From Apiotrichum sp. Y4204 (Eukaryota > Basidiomycota > Tremellomycetes > Trichosporonales > Trichosporonaceae), in NCBI GenBank assembly GCA_025531455.1, contig JAMYHL010000034.1, positions 62,001 through 126,000 of the forward strand: a stretch of DNA of 64,000 bases. Reading direction: 5' to 3'. Shown here one piece after another: positions 54,529 to 64,000 of this stretch. Both the position numbers and the translations under genes were made by a program. Below the pieces are notes generated by a model that saw only the letters and a program-made list of their open reading frames with translations, was not told where the DNA came from and made no database searches. Position 1 is the first letter of the stretch, and each line of letters opens with the position of its first letter.

Positions 54529-56357
54529 TTATACCTTCTCCTGCCACTGCGTCTCTGCCTTCTCCTTCTCCTCTCCCGCATGGGACTCTGCCGGCGCGCG
54601 GTGGCGAAGGACCCCCACAACCTGCGGGATAACAGTCACGCCCGCGCCGAGAAGATACGTGGCGCCACAGAAGATACCCGCGTACGTGAACTTGCCATGC
54701 GCCATCTCGACGAGGAGGCCGCAGATGACCGGCCCGACGAGGATGGGCAGACTGACAGCCGTCCACACCATACCGATGCGCATGCCAATTTCGCTTGTCG
54801 GGCTAATTGCCGCGGTCACCGCCGACACGAGCGTGATCCATGCACCGGACGCGAACCCGTACAGTGCCATGCCGAAGCATGCGGCAACCGTCGGCATGGG
54901 CGTGGCACACCAGAAGGCGAAGAGCACACCAGCAGCAAAGAGCGCCATGCCGAGGTACACGCGCCAGACGCCGAAGCGGTCAGCCATGATCCCCGAGGTG
55001 GCGCGGCCCACAAAGGAGCCAGCCTGCAGGATGGCAATGGAGTAGCCCGAGACGTTTGGGGGCAGGTGGTTGGCCTCGGCCATGATTGGCGCGTCAAAGT
55101 ACGGCGAGAACATGCTGCATGGTCAGTATGGGGATTGACGTCTAACAGATTTGACACTTACTTAAGCATGCAGAGGCCTGCGCCGAGGGCAAGGAATGTG
55201 AACTGCGTGTCCTTCCATGGCGCAATCATGTCGCGCCAGGGCACTGGGCGTCGTGTCGGCAGCCGTGTGCGGAGGAACACCCAGGACGGCAGGACGAGGC
55301 CCGCGTTCATCGCGGCAACAATGAGAATGGCGTACTTGAACTCTGTGCAGGGTTAGCACTGGGATTGGTCTAAACTACTCACGGAAACGGGCCAGGAGGG
55401 TACGGAGAAGAATTGGGTAGATGATGCCGCCGATGCCACTGCCGCACCCGACGATGCCGATGGCAGTGGAGCGGCGCTTCAGGAACCAGTGGCCGCTGAT
55501 CGCCGCCGCCGGGCTCCAGATGACGCTGGTGGCAAAGCCAAAGACGGCGTGGGCTAGCAGGAACTGGTAGTACTGGTGCGAGAACGCAACGGCTACAAGG
55601 GCGATGACCGACAGCGACGTGCCGACCATCACCAGGACGCGAGCACCGTGGGCGTCAAAGATGCGGCCAAATACAATGCTCGAAGCGAAAGTGAGAGTAG
55701 ACTGAACAGTTGCAATCCAGGCTACCTGGCTCTTCGTGTAGTTGGAAAGCTGGTTGGCAAGGTAGTACTTTTCAAGCTGACCCATCGAAGTGACTAGATG
55801 TCAGCAAAGCTCAACTACTGATACGTACCAAAGCCAAACATGCAGCAGAGAAGGAGGAATGCACTCATGATGCACAGCCATGCTTCGCGGCCACCGTCTG
55901 GTGGTGGTCCAACATCGAGGATGTCGACCTTGTCGGCCGGGGCGGTGGCAGGCAGGAGATCAGGAAAAGGTCCAGCACGCTCCTCATTCTCGGAGACAAC
56001 TTGGGATGCAACATACTGAAGTGGGAAAGGGAACGAGTTATCCGCGCTCCGCCGCCGAGCGGGGGTAGGAGCGAGAGTGGGTGCGGGGGAGAGGGGAGGG
56101 GTGATATCGGGGCTGTGGGATTCGTTGCGGAGAAGAGAGTGCCTCCCCAATGGAGAGGACTTGTGGAGAGACTCCTGTGACGGAGAGCAGTACAGCCGCA
56201 CTTGAGAGTCGCGGTGGGCAAGAGTCACTTCGGAGTCTGCCCTCGTGAGTGTCGCCGATGGCAAGCTGCGTGGTGTGGAAGGGCCCGGTGAAGAGTCACG
56301 GGAGTGAGAGCGTGCCGGAGGGGCTGGTGGAACGATAGGAGCAGGAGTGGGCCGCAT
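54529..56357 (-). CDS. MFS monocarboxylate-type transporter (Mch/MCT-like)
   Basis: Exons (minus): 56357-55829, 55793-55383, 55342-55162, 55114-54529 (568 aa). Long hydrophilic N-terminus (about 155 residues, Pro/Ser/Arg-rich with repeated SxS phospho-type sites), then [D/E]G-[G/S]-[W/F]-type MCT entry signal PPDGGREAWLCIMSAFLL at the first helix. Further MCT/MFS marks: FGRIFDAHGARVLVMVG (loop 2-3), RRSTAIGIVGCGSGIGG (helix 5), GRATSGIMADRFGVWRVY (loop 8-9). Twelve helices and a short Lys/Glu tail. Fungal Mch proteins resemble mammalian MCTs but their substrates are mostly unknown (Mch5 carries riboflavin). Confidence 0.88.
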
Positions 56358-58105
56358 AGTGTTAATTTGTTACGGAAAAAGAGGGCATGCATCGCGAGCA
56401 ACGTCTGGTGTTATAGGCAGCGAGGAGACGCAGATGTCCGATGAAGACGGGGAATAGCATGGTGGGAAGATTTATTGTGGTGGTCCAATCTTGCGCTGTT
56501 GTTGGCAGATTCTCGACCCCAATGTGCCAATTCCGACGCTCTAGCCCTGCTCGACGTCGTTCCATGGCCCGCTCCCGGCGCTTCCTTGCTTCCCAATGGC
56601 TCTTGTGGCTGCATGGCTGCAAGGCTGCAAAGCCAGGCGTCATGCTCGGTGTCCCCACCGCAGTTTGTGGTCAAATGTATCCGACTGAACCCTGTGGCAT
56701 GCATGGTCTGGGTGGTGGTGCCTGGGGAGAGTGGTGGTCAAATATGCAGTCGCTTAAATTTTTGCCACGACAAAGCCATCACTTTGTGGTCCAACGCCGT
56801 CAACAGCGGCGTGCCGCCCAGTCTAGAATTCGCCCTCGCCGTCTTCGACAGCAATCCCCGGGCCTGCCGCCCCTTCCGAATTTCCGCCAGGCAGCAAGCC
56901 TCCGGCTTGGGCCGGAGACGCCGCCCATGCCCATCCCTCCATTGTTGTGATTATTCCTGAAGCTCCGCCAAGAGCCCAAAGGCCCAGGTCGGCCAGCCAG
57001 GTCGTTTTCCAGGGATGGTGGAGGCGGTTAGAATGTCTGGAATGGAAATCCCCTCCCGCGCGTAAACCTCGGTCAAAAATAGTCGTTCGGTCAATTTGCC
57101 AAGCGCCGGACATCTCCTGTGCCAGGATAGTATGCATATGAGGACCAGAAGCTTCTTCAATGGGCAGTCTGGAATTCTACACAGTTACAACACGCCCACG
57201 TCAGGTGGAACACGTCGCCCACTGGCCACTGGCCACTGGACCAGACTCGGTCACATCGTCACTTTGAGCTGCCGTGAGCCGTGACACGGACCGCCGATGA
57301 CTGTGCTATAAGAGAACATTAGACGACTGTAGCTATAAGAGAACATTAGGCGAGAAACAAGACGTGACAAGTTTAGACCAGACCGGCAGCCAGACCCCAG
57401 CCATGTCTGAGGTGGACACCTGCTGGGCTACTGAGCTGCATGTTCGTCTGTGCGAGCTATCGTGATGCAAGATCCGATCGGGATTTCCATCAGTACACGG
57501 CAAGGCACGCCCCCATGTGCCCAACGCCAGCAACCCTACATACCCCACGGATCCCACAGATCTGGGTCTCAGCCCGTGTCATTGAGGGACTACGCGACGC
57601 GTTGCTCCACACTCAAACTTTTGCAGCGACTTAGGCGCTCGTTAATTTCGCCAATGCGTCATTGCTCGGCCGAGCTGCGGTCAAGGTATTCCAATCCATG
57701 CTTTGGGATTTCCACGAGCGTGGCGCCTGGCCCGCGCGTGGCGAATCGGCAGACTGACTACAAGCTGCTTGTTAGCTGGCCACCTTGGACAACAGCACCT
57801 GCCTGCCCGAGCTGCCCGAAACCTCCGGTAGAAATTTGCTGGCGTTGAATGGTTCAACATGGTTGGGACTGTGGAGAAGTCGGTCAGTTGGTCGTGGGGG
57901 GTTTTGTGCTGATTCCACAGTCACGGAGGCTTTCCACACCTTGGTGATTTAGCCGAGTGGCAAACAGCAGCCAGAGTGGAGTCGACAGCGCAGAGATAAC
58001 CGAGTGGAGTACTGACGAACGGCAACCATGTTTTCCAAGAGATACGATATCCTCGTCTGTTTGCCATCACACCCATCGACCTCGTCATATATTCACTAGC
58101 CCACG
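56358..58105. other. divergent intergenic region, 1.7 kb
   Basis: Between the starts of the MFS gene (minus) and the mitochondrial-looking orphan (plus). A 27-bp direct duplication (CTATAAGAGAACATTAG...) lies at 57306-57349. No gene seen. Confidence 0.5.
57306..57349. repeat. 27-bp direct repeat with TATAAGA
   Basis: CTATAAGAGAACATTAG occurs at 57306 and again at 57333. Role unknown; TATA-like content in an upstream region. Confidence 0.7.
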
Positions 58106-58947
58106 ATGCGTCCAGCTCTCGTCACACTCATGCCTCTTCGCGCAGGACTGGCCCGTCGCAGCCATGCACGGGCCCTGCCCGCCCTCCGCAGCGTCACTGC
58201 CACCCTGGACCGTCCATCAGCACGGCTGGCGCCACCGATCATGTCCGCGCGGTATTCTAGCCAGATGCCGTCCTTCCCCATCGGCGCCGAGTCCGAGTCA
58301 TTCCAGGACCAGTTTGGCGGTGCGTATCTTACTCACGCATAACATACTGCGGGACTGGTGCTGATTCTGCAGCACAAAAGGTCGTGATTGAGGTACAGGC
58401 GGGGCCGAAGACGCTGTCGGTGTGGACGGGACATGTCAACCTCGCGATTATGGCAGGCGCGCGGGACGTGACGCTCGTGTTCCGTGGCTCGTCGTCGGAG
58501 CCGACCGACGCAGAGGCGCAAGTATGGTCCGAGGGGCCCGAGGGCGCGGACCACATTAAGCAGTGGCACGCGGACCTTGTTGAGCAGCTCCTCGGCCTGA
58601 TCATCCCGTACCTCCACGGCGTGACGTTCCGGATTGTCGGCCTCGAGTCCCTCGGCGAGGGCGGGTTCCTTGTCGGATGGGTCGAGCAGGCAGTAGAGCA
58701 ATGGGTGAGTTGAGGGACGGAGACGGAGACGGAGCTAACCATGCAGCAGAAGCAGAGCGCGGCAGAGGCAGCAGAGGCAGGAGCCAAGCAGCCCGCCACC
58801 GCGGGTGATGCCGCGACTCCTGCGATGGCCAACCCCGAGTTTGTGACCATGGAGGTGTTTGAGGGACGCGAGCCGGCAAGCGACGCAAACGCCAAGCAGG
58901 GGCATCACGAGCACGGCCACACATGTGGATCGGGGTGCAGCCATTAA
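58106..58947 (+). CDS. hypothetical protein with mitochondrial-type leader and His/Cys tail
   Basis: Exons: 58106-58319, 58373-58704, 58747-58947 (248 aa). The first ~50 residues are rich in Arg, Ala, Leu and Ser without acids, like a mitochondrial presequence. A compact alpha/beta domain follows (VVIEVQAGPKTLSVWTGHVN, RDVTLVFRG, LVEQLLGLIIPYLHGVTFRI, LESLGEGGFLVGWVEQAVE). After an Ala/Glu-rich linker the protein ends GHHEHGHTCGSGCSH, a candidate metal-binding tail with five His and two Cys. The last intron ends CAGCAG. I do not recognise the family; a metal-chaperone-like role is only a thought from the tail. Confidence 0.64.
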
Positions 58948-59230
58948 GAGATTGGGATCGCAGGATGGGAGCTGGGGCCCCCATCGTCCCAGCGTCTGTC
59001 TCACAAAAGACCGCGGTTGCTGGGTCATGACATGTATCAGATGGTATGACTGACACAGCTCGCTAGGTTTGCGTTCTACTTGTGTCTCAGGGAGAAAACT
59101 GACAATCAAACTGCAAACTGATAATGTAGTAAGAGGCAATGCTGTCATACCTGCGACTCAATCAGAGCATGTTTAATACAGTTATGGGGTGACATGCGCT
59201 ACAATGGTGTCTAGTTTCTATGGGCGCAGC
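58948..59230. other. convergent intergenic region
   Basis: Between the 3' ends of the orphan and the LPMO gene. No gene seen. Confidence 0.5.
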
Positions 59231-60601
59231 TTAGATTTCGCGCTTGAACACGATGCTGCGGCGGCGCTGGGGCTTCCAGCCCCACTTGGACTCGCACCAC
59301 TGGCCACTCTGGACATCGCAGTCGCCACCGCCAGCCTTTGGCGCCGCCTGCTTCGCGGGAGGCGTGGCGGGGCCGGCGGGAGGCGTACCGGTGCCAGCAC
59401 CGGGAGCGACGGTGGCAGCGGCATCCTCGGGACCGTCGGCGCACTCCCACTCGTCACCAGGACCGGCAGGGGGAGCGGCGGCAGCGACGTTATCAGCATG
59501 GGTAGTAACAGCGTCAAGTGGCTTGGCGGGAGGGGCCTGAGCAGGGGGAGCGGCTTGAGCAGGAGGAGTGGTGGAGGCACCGGTTTGTCCAGCACCGTTG
59601 TGACCGGAGCAGTCCGTGTCGCCTCCAGAAGGAGGCTGCGGGGTACCAACCATGTTTGATTTGCCCGGAATGATCTTGTTGTCGCCCCCACCAGTGGGAG
59701 GTGTCTGGGAAGAGGCAGGGGGCTTCTGGTTGGCGGCAGGAGGCTGCTGAGCGGCGGCAGGGGGCTTTTGATCAGCGGCAGGGGGCTGGGGGGCAGCAGG
59801 TTTGCCCTGCTGAGCAGTCGCTCCCTGTTGAGCAGGCGGTTTGCCCTGCTGAGTGGGGGCTCCCTGCGCCGTGTCCTGCTGCTGGGGCTTGGGCTTCTCA
59901 GCGGCGGGGGGAGGGGCGGCCTTCTTGGGAGCGGGGCAGTCTCCGGTAGGCGGGGCAAGCTGGGCCTTGTCGCTCTTCTCAACCTGGGGTCCAGGGTTGG
60001 GAATGTCGAGATCCTTGTTTTCCTCGGTACTGCACGAGCCCTTGCCGTTGTTGGCCTCGAACATGGCGGGGAGCTGGGCCCACTCGCCGGTCCCGGTGCC
60101 CTGGCCAGTAATCTTGACGACTGCACAGTTCATGTACATTTCACGGTTGCCGATGCGGTTGAACCACGACCAGCCGAAGAGCGCTTCACCGGGAGGCGCG
60201 TCGGCGGGGACCTTGAAGCCGAGGTCCATGTTGGCGTCGGCGCCGAGGTTGCCCTCGGCCCACATGGGACACGAGCCGAGCCAGGTCTTCATGACGGTCC
60301 ACGTCTTGCCCTTGTCGTACGAGAGGGAGACCTGGCACGAGCCACCGCCGTGGACGGCGGAACCGAAAACGGTCGTCTTCTGGTCACTGCCGGCCTGCCA
60401 CTCGGCAGCGACGGGTCCATCAAGGAATCCCTTGCACGGGAAGGGGTTGTTGTGGCCGCCCTCGCTGGTGTGCGTGAGCGGGTCCTTGTAGATGGAGGAC
60501 TTGGCGTCAAAGTCGTTGGGCTTGGGGTACGTGATGTAGAGATGGCCGAGCGCGGGCGAGGCGAGCGTCGCGAGGACGGTGAGGAGGGCGAGGCGGGCCA
60601 T
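59231..60601 (-). CDS. AA11-type lytic polysaccharide monooxygenase, secreted
   Basis: Copper enzyme that oxidatively cleaves chitin-type polysaccharides. One exon, 456 aa. The signal peptide ends ..SPALG and the mature chain begins at His20 (HLYITYP), the first histidine-brace ligand; His84 in AVHGGGSCQVSLSYD is the second. GWSWFNRIGNREMYMNCA is the AA11-like core end. The rest is a long Pro/Gln/Ala-rich linker (Thr/Ser sparse) with repeats such as QQPPAANQKPPA, then a short Cys-containing C-terminal module (GDCDVQSGQWCESKWGWKP) that resembles the C-terminal domains (X278-like) of some AA11 proteins. An upstream in-frame TTG/ATG extension was not used because it would bury His20. Expected outside the cell, acting on the fungus's own or prey chitin. 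Confidence 0.85.
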   Translation of the reverse strand: MARLALLTVLATLASPALGHLYITYPKPNDFDAKSSIYKDPLTHTSEGGHNNPFPCKGFLDGPVAAEWQAGSDQKTTVFGSAVHGGGSCQVSLSYDKGKTWTVMKTWLGSCPMWAEGNLGADANMDLGFKVPADAPPGEALFGWSWFNRIGNREMYMNCAVVKITGQGTGTGEWAQLPAMFEANNGKGSCSTEENKDLDIPNPGPQVEKSDKAQLAPPTGDCPAPKKAAPPPAAEKPKPQQQDTAQGAPTQQGKPPAQQGATAQQGKPAAPQPPAADQKPPAAAQQPPAANQKPPASSQTPPTGGGDNKIIPGKSNMVGTPQPPSGGDTDCSGHNGAGQTGASTTPPAQAAPPAQAPPAKPLDAVTTHADNVAAAAPPAGPGDEWECADGPEDAAATVAPGAGTGTPPAGPATPPAKQAAPKAGGGDCDVQSGQWCESKWGWKPQRRRSIVFKREI

Positions 60602-63600
60602 TATTGGGGGTGAGCTTGCGAGAGTGTATCCGGACACAAAGGCAGAGCGAGGAGAGGGGATGAAGAGGAGAGTTGGAAAGAGTGTGATAGGCCGGCTATG
60701 AGCGGGGTGCTGTTGGGAGAAAAAGCTGTTGGAAGAAAAAGTAATGGGCAAGAGAGACCGGCTCAGCTTGCAGAGAAAGACTTGGGAATCCGAGAGGAGG
60801 GCGGTTTGATGGAGAGAAGTTTATGCCTCATCGGCTGTATATATAGTGTCTGGGAGGCCTGATGATTCTCGTTGAATTCATGTACGACTTGGTTGGCATT
60901 CTGAACGGCGGATTCTACACACGCTGTGACACGGCCAGGCTCGAGGAACAAAGCACGCGACAAAACACACTGGTACGCACACGCAGGGGTATACACCCCA
61001 AGTGTGCGTGATGCAGTGTGGAAAGGACACAGCCGCGAGGCAAGGCGATCTCGTGAGTGTTTGAAGCACGGCTTGCCCGCGCTGAGCGGGTGTGTGCAAT
61101 GTCCAGGCCACTGGACCGCATCGAGGGGGTGGGGTGGGTGCCTGTGATGATGTGAGAGTGTGTGAGATAGAGGATGGAGGAACGCGAGTTGTGTATCTGA
61201 AACAATCATTCACAGGTGGGTGACATGAAACAACCGCCGATCCCGAAAAGATGCACGCCGTCTCAGTGCCTTTTTGTCTGCACAGTGAAATGATGCAGAT
61301 CCGTTTGGTGTGCATTGTTTTCCCCTGGACCACCCCCGGTGTCCCCTGAGGCCTGTTGTGCCACAGCACCGCATGTGTGCGCCTGTGTGCCTGTGCTTGT
61401 ACACCCGCAAAGTCTCCGCGCCATACACCAGCACTCTACAGTATAAGTGCTCCTTACAGATGCACAGGATATCAGGATGGCAACACTGCAGCCTTAAGCT
61501 CCCACACCAGTGCTTCTTGGGCTCTCTTTGATAGAACACGTGAAGAGTGAAAGCTTGGCGCCGCACTGGACGGTGGACGTTTTGGACGGACTGTTCCTGT
61601 TTGTTCGTTCTTGAGGATTTGGCATGATGCCAAGCCGCACTGCATGTGCATCTGCGCCATTTATCGTACGCGTCCAGAGATCCAGGTATCATTGCATTAT
61701 GGCCAATGAGGCCGGTGAGCTGTAACTCTGCGCTTCGCCCAGGCTACAGTCAGTAGACAATGCAGGTATGGCCTTACGGGTTGCACAATGTGCAACTGGT
61801 TGGTGCTACACCACGCACGAAAGCGACAACAGGACGCTCGGAGAGCACAGCATACGCAGATCTGTTCTGGCATACAAGGGCAAGCTAAGACAGACCCAGC
61901 TGGAGGGGAGTCACCAATAGCACTCCACGCTGTGTATGTAGACATCTTATCTCCTAACTCTCAGCATCCTGTAACGACGGGCCCGGACCCGACCCCCTTC
62001 GGGCGCGCCAAATCCAGTGGCAGCGTACAGCATCGTGTGTCACCCATAGAGGCCACACGCCCACACACAGCCATCTGCACCTGCCAACTCGGGAGAGAAC
62101 ACGGAAACGAACAGTCCACCAACCATGTTGAGACGTAGCCGATCTGTGTCCCTGGGAGTCCCAGTGGTACAGCGAAAATGAATCTGAGACGAATCTTGCT
62201 CCCATGCTCCCGACTCGACGGGTCGCGGGGGGCCTTGCGGGTCCACACATTCTCCGACCCTCTCGCTGGCCACACATGCAGTCTCCCACACATCGTTCAC
62301 TGACACTTACTCTGCGGTGCGCGTGTGTTTTTGATGTGGAATAGGCGAAGCAGTCCATTTTGGCTGTGCGCACTGGGGCCCTGGGGGTACTGGGATGCCG
62401 AGAGGGGAACCTTGTACCTCACGAGTCGGATGTTTGCAGCTTACAGCCTGCCCTCCTCCAGCGGAGTCGTTGAAGCTTCAGTCCAGACTCTTCGCCCCTA
62501 CTGTGCGCACTGTGCGCCGCGCAGACAGCACGGTTCGTATGCAATGCATACCACCGCACACAGATGCGCAGATACACAGTTTCACCGCATGACAGTGCCA
62601 AGTGAACACTGGCACGCCCAGTAGTGTCACGCCAAAAAGCTCGCGAGCGGGAGCAGGTGCCGGAAGTGCATACCCTCCAGTTACAGCAGTTTGCGCACAT
62701 CTCCATATCTTCAGTCGATCCAGTCTGCATCTCCTGTTCCCAACGATCAAACACAGCACGGTCACCCGCCAATACGCTCCTAGGACTGGCGCGCTGGCGC
62801 ATGAGGCGCGGCGCGCCTGTACACACCGACCCGCGGTACCGCGGTGCTTTGAGGCACCAGATCCAGATACCGGAAACGCCCAGATCACATTGAGGTGCAC
62901 GGAAACCTTCGTGCGGGCCGCCAATTAAGCTACAGTGATTCCAGCAGACTCTCAACTGCCATTCCAGTGAGAGATCACAGCCGCAGGAGGTGGATACACA
63001 CCTGGGGCGCGGTAGTAGGTTACGGCACATGCGGCACAGTGTCGTATCCTTGACCGAGCTACAGCCCGCCAACCAAGCAAAACGATGCTTGCGGGTGGCG
63101 GTAGTCGCCGCGCCAGCTGCGCCCGCCGCGCCATCCCTCATCCGGCCGTCACTCATTCCCGCAAGTTGATGTGTGTCGATACTTCTCGCGCAATCGCGCT
63201 CCGACCACGGGGGTGCAACGCGCCGCTCATGAGGCGGTGAGGCACCACATTCCTCCGTGTCAATCTTGGGGATGTGGGTATCGGCGTTGCAGGGATGCTG
63301 GTCTTGTACGGCGTCGCGGGATGAGGAATGCAAACGCGAGTCGATGGCTTGGCGGTGATGATGGGCGCGAGACTCGCCACAGCTCCACAGCCACATGACC
63401 GAGATTGCTCATGCTCCGTCCGTTGCTCGTCCTTGAAGCGGGTCAGATACATCGACAGTCTCCGCGACTTGGCGTGATATCGTGATTTGAGCATCGGAAG
63501 AGAACCAGGCAGAACACTCCTCTCGCCCAGAGGGCCCCAGAACGCTCTGAATGCTATGTCGCCAGCCCTCCCTATCTAGCCTATCTCCAGATATCCAGAA

Positions 63601-64000
63601 GAGGCAGCCACAACGGCCGCCACCGCGAACTGTTTATTTCACATTGACTCTTTTGCATTCCTTCCGACTCTTTTGTTGGTCGTCCGGGGCCCAGGCTTTT
63701 GTTCTGGACAGCATTTTCGTCTTCCTCGAGACCCTGATCGATGCTGGCGATCGAGCTTCAGGGGGTGAGATTATCGGTCTTGGCAGCGACTGCGGATATG
63801 GTGTGAATCTGATATCGAGTTATCAGAGAGGATACGGAATCGGAGGGTGAGGCAAGACAACATCAAGCGATAGCACATTCCAGGCGTGACAGCCGTATCC
63901 GCCATTGCGATGCATGCAATAAGCGCTTGTGGAAGCGGAAGCGGTGGGGATGGGAGTGAGAAGAAATGAGACCAAGGAGCCCCGCACCGCATTCAGTGGC
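60602..64000. other. 3.4 kb region without a supportable gene
   Basis: Upstream of the LPMO gene to the window end. Contains TGTGTGCGCCTGTGTG-type simple sequence around 61374-61400 and several ATG-open stretches up to about 325 codons on the minus strand (62419-63396) with Cys/Trp/Arg-rich, unlikely composition. No protein family, splice series, tRNA or repeat element recognised. The right edge may cut into a gene I cannot see. Confidence 0.5.

Noticed and set aside
60602..60751. N-terminal extension of the LPMO to an upstream non-ATG start
   Set aside because: It would bury the signal peptide and the essential N-terminal His of the mature enzyme.
62419..63396. 325-codon minus-strand open frame in the right gene-poor region
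   Set aside because: Cys-, Trp- and Arg-rich, no family features, no ordered hydrophobic or helical pattern, and no splice partners. Not enough to call a gene.
1..64000. CRISPR arrays, prophage, insertion sequences, operons with ribosome-binding sites
   Set aside because: The sequence is from a eukaryote with spliceosomal introns; none of these structures is visible.

Overview
The window is nuclear DNA from a fungus. It is GC-rich, and nearly every gene is cut by very short introns (about 34-130 nt) with GTGAGT, GTGCGT or GTACGT donors, a CTGAC or CTAAC branch site and a NAG acceptor close behind it. Gene content (Pfa4, Gpc1, Ytp1-like protein, AA11-type LPMO, basidiomycete-style Zn cluster protein) and the intron style point to a basidiomycete yeast of the Tremellomycetes, probably Trichosporonales. 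That placement is inference; no rRNA or other marker gene is present. I see no tRNA, rRNA, CRISPR array, intact transposon or viral gene.

I could rebuild 24 genes by hand, and in every multi-exon model the summed exon lengths are divisible by three. Left part (1-24.3 kb, dense): the 3' end of an Ala/Glu-rich repeat protein; the palmitoyltransferase Pfa4; a HERP/Usa1-like ERAD protein; a coiled-coil protein; glycerophosphocholine acyltransferase Gpc1; an orphan; a TLC-domain membrane protein; a Ytp1-like protein; translation factor eIF1; the checkpoint clamp subunit Rad1; a small membrane protein; and a mitochondrial m-AAA protease. Middle: an F-box-like gene, then a 5.4 kb stretch without a supportable gene (26.2-31.6 kb), then a Zn2Cys6 regulator with a pentapeptide-repeat tail, a DHX57/Ucp12-type DEAH helicase, a beta-carbonic anhydrase and MCM5. 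Right part (44.8-64 kb, looser): a DHA-type MFS transporter, a second F-box-like gene, a predicted secreted calpain-like protease, a CofD/YvcK-like protein, a monocarboxylate-type MFS transporter, a mitochondrial-looking orphan and an AA11-type LPMO, followed by 3.4 kb without a supportable gene.

The genes are ordinary eukaryotic neighbours rather than one pathway. MCM5 has a tight cluster of three ACGCGT boxes upstream, as expected for G1/S control, and RAD1 has two weaker look-alikes.

The most unusual content is in the splicing. Microexons of 1, 5, 6 and 7 nt are needed to keep conserved protein cores in frame, including a codon in Gpc1 assembled from three exons. There is also an ATG-only coding exon, several stop-free introns of a multiple of three, and recurrent CAGCAG double acceptors.
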